From Leucobacter sp. (GTDB taxonomy: Bacteria; Actinomycetota; Actinomycetes; Actinomycetales; Microbacteriaceae), in NCBI GenBank assembly GCA_031178565.1, contig JAPSIU010000061.1:1-11470 (forward strand): a stretch of 11,470 bases of DNA. The letters are read 5' to 3'. The notes below the pieces were generated by a model. The model was not told the DNA's origin. It saw nothing but the letters and a program-made list of their open reading frames with translations, and did no database searches. The position numbers were made by a program, and so were the translations under genes. Positions 7,524-11,470 of the stretch are shown piece by piece. Position 1 is the first letter of the stretch; the number at the start of each line of letters is the position of its first letter.

Positions 7524-7584
7524 GTTCACGGGTGCCTTGGAGCTGGTTGAGCGCGTGTCAACCAGCTCCAAGGCACCCGCGAAC
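7524..7584. terminator. Long inverted repeat between convergent genes, likely bidirectional terminator
   Basis: The two arms (7524-7550 and 7558-7584) pair at 26 of 27 positions around a 7-base loop (GCGCGTG), with a perfect inner stem of 22 base pairs. The element lies between the permease stop (7470) and the dehydrogenase stop (7626), which point toward each other, so it can end transcripts from both strands. There is no T-run on either side, as is frequent in actinobacteria. The rest of the 155-base gap shows no coding or RNA signal. Confidence 0.8.
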
Positions 7585-7607
7585 GGCGTGCAGGGAACGG
7601 CGTGCAG
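7581..7607. repeat. Tandem direct repeat, two copies of a 13-base unit
   Basis: GAACGGCGTGCAG occurs at 7581-7593 and again at 7595-7607, separated by one G (14-base period). The first copy starts inside the foot of the large inverted repeat. It is probably a small local duplication beside the terminator. Confidence 0.6.
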
Positions 7608-7625
7608 TGAAGGGCGCGGGCCGTA

Positions 7626-9149
7626 CTAGTTCTGGAAGGCGCGTCCCCAGCTCTTCGACTCGCCGGCGGGGGCGATCGCCTGGGGTACGCCGAGTGGGTT
7701 GTTGTCGCGGAGCGCCTCGGGCAGGAACGCGGCGGGTGCGTTCTGGTAGGCGACCGGGCGGAGGAAGCGCTTGATCGCGGAGGTGCCAACGGAGGTGCTC
7801 GAGTCGTTGGTCGTCGCGGGCCAGGGGCCTCCGTGCTGCTGCGCCGGGGTCACGGCGACGCCGGTGGGCCAGCCGTTGAAGAGCACCCGGCCGACCTGCT
7901 GGCTGAGCGCCTCGACGAGCGCGCGCAGCTCGGCGGCGTTCTCGGTCCCACCGGTGGCCTCGGCGGCGCTCAGGTGCAGGGTTCCGGTGAGGTTGCCCTC
8001 GTAGAACTCGGGCATGAGCGCGGCGAGGTCGGTTCCCTCGGGGACCTCCACGAGGATCGACAGCGGGCCGAACGCCTCCTCCACGAGCGCCTCCTTGCCG
8101 CGGCGGAAATCGTCGAGCGACACCGCGATGATCGTGGGGGTGGCCCAGCCGTGCCCCTCCTCGTCGAAGCGGACCCCGCCCTCGATCACCGGGCGCACAC
8201 CCGGCGCGGCGAGGATCGCGCGGCGGCGCTCGTCGAAGCTCTTCGCGATGCGCGGGTCGAGGAGGCGGTGCTCGGCCAGCTCGCCGGCCGCGGCGCGGAT
8301 CGCCTCCGGGAGGACCGAGCCCTCGGCGACGAAGGCGAAACCGGGCTTGGTGCAGAGCTGGCCGGCCGAGCCGGCGACGCTCGTGACGAAGCCGCTCGCG
8401 ATCTCGTCGGCGCGTTCCGCGATGGCGTCCGCGGTGATGAAGACCGGGTTGACGCTGCCGAGCTCGCCGTAGAACGGGATCGGGGCGGGGCGGGAGGCGG
8501 CGATGTCGGCGAGGAGCCGGCCCACGCCGATGGAGCCGGTGAACGCGCCGGCCTTGATCCGCGGGTCCTTCAGCACGTCGACGCCGGCCTGGCGGCCGTG
8601 GATGAGCTGGAACACACCCTCGGGCATGCCCGCCGCCGTGAGCGCGGCGGCCGCGACCTCTGCGGTCGCGTCGGAGAGCTCGGGATGCCCCGAGTGCGCC
8701 TTCACGATGAGCGGGCAGCCGGCGGCGAGGATCGACGCGGAGTCGCCGCCCATCACCGAGAACGCGAAGGGGAAGTTCGAGGCCGAGAAGTTGATGACGG
8801 GGCCGAGGGGGATGTGGACGCGGCGGATGTCGGGGCGCGCGCCGAGGGCGAAGTCGTCGTCGGCGTAGTCGATGCGCGCGTCGAGGTAACCGCCGTCGAC
8901 GAGGGTGTCCGCGAAGAGTCGGAGCTGGACCGCGGTGCGGACCACCTCGCCGTTCAGACGCGCCTCCGTGAGACCGGTCTCCCGCGTCCCGATTCCGACG
9001 AGATGCTCCTTGGCCTCCTCGAGGGCGTCGGCGACCGCGACGAGCGCGCGAGCGCGATCCGCGGGGCCGGTCGCGGCGAAGACGGGCGCTGCGGCTGCGG
9101 CGCGCGCGACGACGGCTTCCAGTTCGGGGGAGAGGGCCTCATGAGTCAT
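7626..9149 (-). CDS. 2,5-dioxovalerate (alpha-ketoglutarate semialdehyde) dehydrogenase
   Basis: The protein (507 residues) is an NAD(P)-dependent aldehyde dehydrogenase of the KGSADH branch, which oxidises 2,5-dioxopentanoate to 2-oxoglutarate at the end of the non-phosphorylative pentose, sugar-acid and hydroxyproline routes. The branch signatures are clear: NFSASNFPFAFSVMGGD (Asn125), general base Glu229 in GELGSVNPV, nucleophile Cys266 in GQLCTKPG, GWPTGVAV, and the C-terminal HGGPWPATT, TSVGTSAIKRFLRPV and PEALRD. The length is normal. AAGGA on the minus strand precedes the ATG at a usable distance. It stands alone, convergent to the + strand operon and separated from the ABC gene by 119 bases, so it probably has its own promoter. 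Related ALDHs of this branch act on other aldehydes, so the exact substrate is a family-based inference. Codons end in G or C almost throughout. Confidence 0.9.
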   Translation of the reverse strand: MTHEALSPELEAVVARAAAAAPVFAATGPADRARALVAVADALEEAKEHLVGIGTRETGLTEARLNGEVVRTAVQLRLFADTLVDGGYLDARIDYADDDFALGARPDIRRVHIPLGPVINFSASNFPFAFSVMGGDSASILAAGCPLIVKAHSGHPELSDATAEVAAAALTAAGMPEGVFQLIHGRQAGVDVLKDPRIKAGAFTGSIGVGRLLADIAASRPAPIPFYGELGSVNPVFITADAIAERADEIASGFVTSVAGSAGQLCTKPGFAFVAEGSVLPEAIRAAAGELAEHRLLDPRIAKSFDERRRAILAAPGVRPVIEGGVRFDEEGHGWATPTIIAVSLDDFRRGKEALVEEAFGPLSILVEVPEGTDLAALMPEFYEGNLTGTLHLSAAEATGGTENAAELRALVEALSQQVGRVLFNGWPTGVAVTPAQQHGGPWPATTNDSSTSVGTSAIKRFLRPVAYQNAPAAFLPEALRDNNPLGVPQAIAPAGESKSWGRAFQN

Positions 9150-9213
9150 ATACGGTTCCTTCGTGTCGTGTGATCGGCTGCAACACCCGCGAGGAATGCG
9201 AGCCGCTCTGCCA

Positions 9214-9227
9214 TGTGCAATTGTACA
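9214..9227 (-). promoter_or_regulatory. Operator-like palindrome upstream of the dehydrogenase
   Basis: TGTGCAATTGTACA is symmetric at 12 of 14 positions and is one of the few AT-rich patches in the block. It lies 65 bases upstream of the dehydrogenase start. On the minus strand it runs into TTGCAC, a possible -35 element, so a bound repressor could block transcription. The shape would suit a GntR- or LacI-type regulator. No regulator gene is in the window and the -10 is poor, so this is a candidate only. Confidence 0.35.
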
Positions 9228-9268
9228 GATGGGTCGGCGGAGTATCGAGTCCGCACCAGTCTCGCACG

Positions 9269-11086
9269 CTAGCCCACCACCTCGAACTGCTTGAGCCGCT
9301 TCCGGTCCGCCTTCGAAGTCGAGTGCTGAAGCGCGAGCAACTCGGCGTAGATGCCTCCCGAGACCGCCAGCTCCGACGGGGTGCCGACCTCGTCGATCCG
9401 GCCGTCACGCAGCGTGATGATCCGATCCACCTCGGCGATCGTGGAGAGGCGATGCGCGATGATCAGGCTCGTGCGCCCGTGCATCAGCTCGTCCAGTCCG
9501 GCCTGCACCAGGCGCTCGGACTTCGTATCGAGCGCCGAGGTCGCCTCGTCGAGCACCAGGATCGGCGCGTCCTTCAGCATCGCCCGAGCGACGGCGATCC
9601 GCTGCTTCTGGCCGCCGGACAGCTTCATGCCGCGCTCGCCGATCACGGTGTCGTAGCCGTCGGGGAACCTGCTGACGAACTCGTCGACCGCGGCGCGCTT
9701 CGCCACCGCCCGGATCTCCTCGCGAGTGGCCTCCGGACGCCCGTAGGCGATGTTCTCGGCGATCGTGCCGGAGAACAGGGAGGGGTCCTGGAAGACGACC
9801 CCGATGTTGCGCCGCAGCGACTCCAGGTCGGCGCCGGCGCCCGCGACCTCGATCCTGCCCGAGCGGACGGTGTAGAGGCCCATGAGGAGGCTCACGAGTG
9901 TCGATTTCCCGCCGCCGGACTCGCCCACGAGCGCGATCCGCTCTCCGCGGAACACGTCGAGGGAGACGCCCGCGATGACGTCGTCGTCTTCGCCGTAGCC
10001 GAAGTGCACGTCCTTGAACGACACCATCGGCTGCTCGGGATCCCCGGTCCCCGCAGCGGGCGCCGCCTGCGAGCGAGAGCCGCCTCCGTCGAGGGCCTCG
10101 GGATCGAGATCCATCACCTCGAAGTACGACTTCGAGCCCGCCGCGGCGCGCTGCACCGAGTCCACGACCCAGCTGAGGCTCGTGACCGGTTGCCGGGCCA
10201 TCGCCATCAGCTGGATCAGCATGACCATCTCGCCGGGGGTGAACTCGCCCGTCACGGTGCGGACGAAGATGATCACGTAGAGGCCGAAGAAGATCACATT
10301 CAGCACGCCGCGCCGCAGGCCGTCCATGGTGTGCCAGTGCTGGGACTGCCGACGGGTGAGCTCGACCGTCTCGGAGAAGTGGTGCTCGAAGCGATCGAGC
10401 TCGCTGCGCTCGCGAGCGAAGGACTTCACGACGCGGATCTGCCCGACCACCTCCGCGAAGCGACCGGACGCGATGTCGACGTGCTCGTTCTTGTCGCCCT
10501 CGAGCCGCTGCCACTTGCGGCTCGTGAGCGCCGTCAACCACAGGTAGGCGGGATACGCGACGAGGAGCAGCGCGGCGAGCGGCCAGTAGTGCCAGGCACT
10601 GATCACGAGCACGGCCACGGTGGTCATCAGCATCGTCACGAACATGTTCGAGAACGACTTCATGAAGTTCGTGACCTCTGAGATGGAGCGGTTCAGCCGC
10701 GCCACGATCGTGCCCGTGAGCTCGTTGTCGTAGTAGCGCTGGGGGAGCGCCAGCAGCTTCTCGAAGTATCTGGCGGAGAGGACGGTGCGCATCTTCGCGC
10801 TCATCACATCGCCCCAGTAGCCGCCGAAGCTGCTGACCACCGTCTCGACGAGACTGGCGGCCAGCAGCGCGAGCGCCAGCAGCACCACGCTGCGGATCGC
10901 GCCCGTCGGCACCCCCTCGCCCCGGGTCGCCGCCCCCACCGCGTCCACCACCACGTCGGTGGCGGCCCCGGTGATGAAGGGGACGGCGAGCCCGGCCGCG
11001 GTGACCACGGCGGCCGCGATCATGATGCCCGCGTAGTACGGGGCGAGCGAACGGGTGAAGCGCAGGATGCGAGCGAGAGCAGACAC
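9269..11086 (-). CDS. ABC exporter half-transporter (fused TMD-NBD)
   Basis: The protein (605 residues from the chosen start) has a six-helix membrane domain (about 15-310) followed by a nucleotide-binding domain. ATPase motifs are complete: Walker A GESGGGKST (389-397), Q-loop VFQDPSLF (Gln433), signature LSGGQ (489-493), Walker B ILVLDE (509-514) and the H-loop His545 in IIAHRLST. It belongs to the MsbA/LmrA-like multidrug and lipid exporter group and should act as a homodimer, since no second half-transporter is adjacent. The membrane domain includes the usual PQRYYDNELTGTIVARL coupling region. The start is GTG 11086 because of a perfect GGAGG box. A longer version from GTG 11113 would add nine residues but lacks a box. 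The gene follows the agmatine deiminase gene by 79 bases on the same strand, so read-through is possible. The exported substrate is unknown. Confidence 0.9.
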   Translation of the reverse strand: MSALARILRFTRSLAPYYAGIMIAAAVVTAAGLAVPFITGAATDVVVDAVGAATRGEGVPTGAIRSVVLLALALLAASLVETVVSSFGGYWGDVMSAKMRTVLSARYFEKLLALPQRYYDNELTGTIVARLNRSISEVTNFMKSFSNMFVTMLMTTVAVLVISAWHYWPLAALLLVAYPAYLWLTALTSRKWQRLEGDKNEHVDIASGRFAEVVGQIRVVKSFARERSELDRFEHHFSETVELTRRQSQHWHTMDGLRRGVLNVIFFGLYVIIFVRTVTGEFTPGEMVMLIQLMAMARQPVTSLSWVVDSVQRAAAGSKSYFEVMDLDPEALDGGGSRSQAAPAAGTGDPEQPMVSFKDVHFGYGEDDDVIAGVSLDVFRGERIALVGESGGGKSTLVSLLMGLYTVRSGRIEVAGAGADLESLRRNIGVVFQDPSLFSGTIAENIAYGRPEATREEIRAVAKRAAVDEFVSRFPDGYDTVIGERGMKLSGGQKQRIAVARAMLKDAPILVLDEATSALDTKSERLVQAGLDELMHGRTSLIIAHRLSTIAEVDRIITLRDGRIDEVGTPSELAVSGGIYAELLALQHSTSKADRKRLKQFEVVG

Positions 11087-11094
11087 GGTTGAAG

Positions 11095-11099
11095 CCTCC
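11095..11099 (-). promoter_or_regulatory. Ribosome binding site deciding the ABC exporter start
   Basis: On the minus strand this reads GGAGG, with 8 bases to the GTG at 11086. The outer GTG at 11113 has no purine-rich box before it. The inner start is therefore preferred. Confidence 0.65.
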
Positions 11100-11165
11100 G
11101 GAACGGTCGTCACAAAGGTGTAACGCGCGGGACGCCGGATCCTTCCAGCCGCGGCGTGTCGAGCG

Positions 11166-11470
11166 CTACGCCGCCTTCGGCTGCTGCTGCGTGATGCAGT
11201 GGATGCCGCCGCCGCGCGCGAAGAGCGGACGGGCGTCGATCCCGATCACCCTGCGGCCGGGATAGACCTCTCGGAGCACCGCGAGCGCGTGGTCGTCGGC
11301 GGGATCCTCGAAGGCGCACGCGATCACGGCGCCGTTGATGACGACGTGGTTGATGTAGCTGTAATCGACGAAGCCCTCGTCGTCGCGCAGCGTCCGAGGG
11401 GCCGGCAGGTCGAGGATCTCGAAACCGGCCGAGGTGTCGTCGAGGTACCGCTCGGCGACCTCCCGGTTGG
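11166..11470 (-). CDS. aguA: Agmatine deiminase, C-terminal part (cut by window edge)
   Basis: The open frame on the minus strand runs from the right edge to a TAG at 11166-11168 and encodes the last 100 or so residues of a protein normally about 340-370 long. It ends GGGIHCITQQQPKAA, the hallmark C-terminus of the agmatine deiminase / Porphyromonas-type peptidylarginine deiminase family, with the catalytic cysteine in IHCITQQ. Upstream, FVDYSYINHVVINGAVI, FEDPADDHALAVLREVYPGRRVIGIDAR also matches the family. The enzyme converts agmatine to N-carbamoylputrescine and ammonia in polyamine metabolism. The usual P before xFxDPxD is replaced here (IACAFEDP rather than IVPxFxDP), a small deviation. 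No partner gene (carbamoylputrescine amidase) is visible in the window. Confidence 0.88.
   Translation of the reverse strand, partial: NREVAERYLDDTSAGFEILDLPAPRTLRDDEGFVDYSYINHVVINGAVIACAFEDPADDHALAVLREVYPGRRVIGIDARPLFARGGGIHCITQQQPKAA

Noticed and set aside
7833..9173. Long + strand open frame (446 codons) opposite the KGSADH gene
   Set aside because: It is antisense to a clearly recognised aldehyde dehydrogenase, and its composition (many R, E, D, G and V runs) is a mirror of that gene's codon bias.
9170..10681. Long + strand open frame (503 codons) opposite the ABC exporter
   Set aside because: It lies antisense to a gene with complete ABC motifs, has a low-complexity R/H/D/E-rich composition typical of antisense GC-rich frames, and shows no family resemblance.
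11132..11157. Six-base-pair inverted repeat between agmatine deiminase and the ABC exporter as a terminator
   Set aside because: The stem is short with a 14-base loop and no T-run; such pairing is expected by chance at this GC content.
1..11470. Defence system, phage or insertion sequence content
   Set aside because: No transposase, integrase, nuclease, toxin or terminal inverted repeat was found; every long real gene is metabolic or transport.

Overview
The window is GC-rich actinobacterial DNA. Most third codon positions are G or C, two GTG starts are plausible, and Shine-Dalgarno boxes of the GAGGAG/GGAGG type sit before several genes. A member of Micrococcales, perhaps Microbacteriaceae, is a reasonable guess, but no phylogenetic marker here settles it. 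There are no rRNA, tRNA, CRISPR or insertion-sequence features, and no gap between genes exceeds 300 bases.

Left block (1 to about 7470, all + strand): a compact six-gene run that looks like one catabolic operon. In order it holds the 3' end of a histidinol-dehydrogenase-family gene that resembles the catabolic sulfopropanediol dehydrogenase HpsN more than biosynthetic HisD; a GMC-family flavoprotein oxidoreductase; a thiamine-diphosphate enzyme between acetolactate synthase and IolD in character; a ThuA-domain protein; an iron-type alcohol dehydrogenase; and a 12-TM APC-superfamily permease. Two junctions are ATGA stop/start overlaps and the other gaps are 35 to 73 bases. The implied route is uptake of a small polar compound, oxidation of a primary alcohol to an acid, oxidation of the neighbouring alcohol to a ketone, C-C cleavage by the ThDP enzyme, and reduction or oxidation of the released aldehyde. 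The substrate cannot be read from the sequence. A sulfonate, polyol or sugar derivative are all open, and I know of no named pathway with exactly this gene set.

Middle (7471 to 7625): the convergent end between the operon and the minus-strand block. It carries a very long near-perfect inverted repeat, best read as a bidirectional terminator, followed by two tandem copies of a 13-base unit.

Right block (7626 to 11470, all - strand): a 2,5-dioxovalerate (alpha-ketoglutarate semialdehyde) dehydrogenase with its own upstream region and an operator-like palindrome; an ABC exporter half-transporter whose better start is an internal GTG with a perfect GGAGG box; and the C-terminal third or so of an agmatine deiminase running off the window edge. 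This block uses even more G/C-ending codons than the operon by eye. The dehydrogenase may or may not belong to the same metabolism as the + strand operon.
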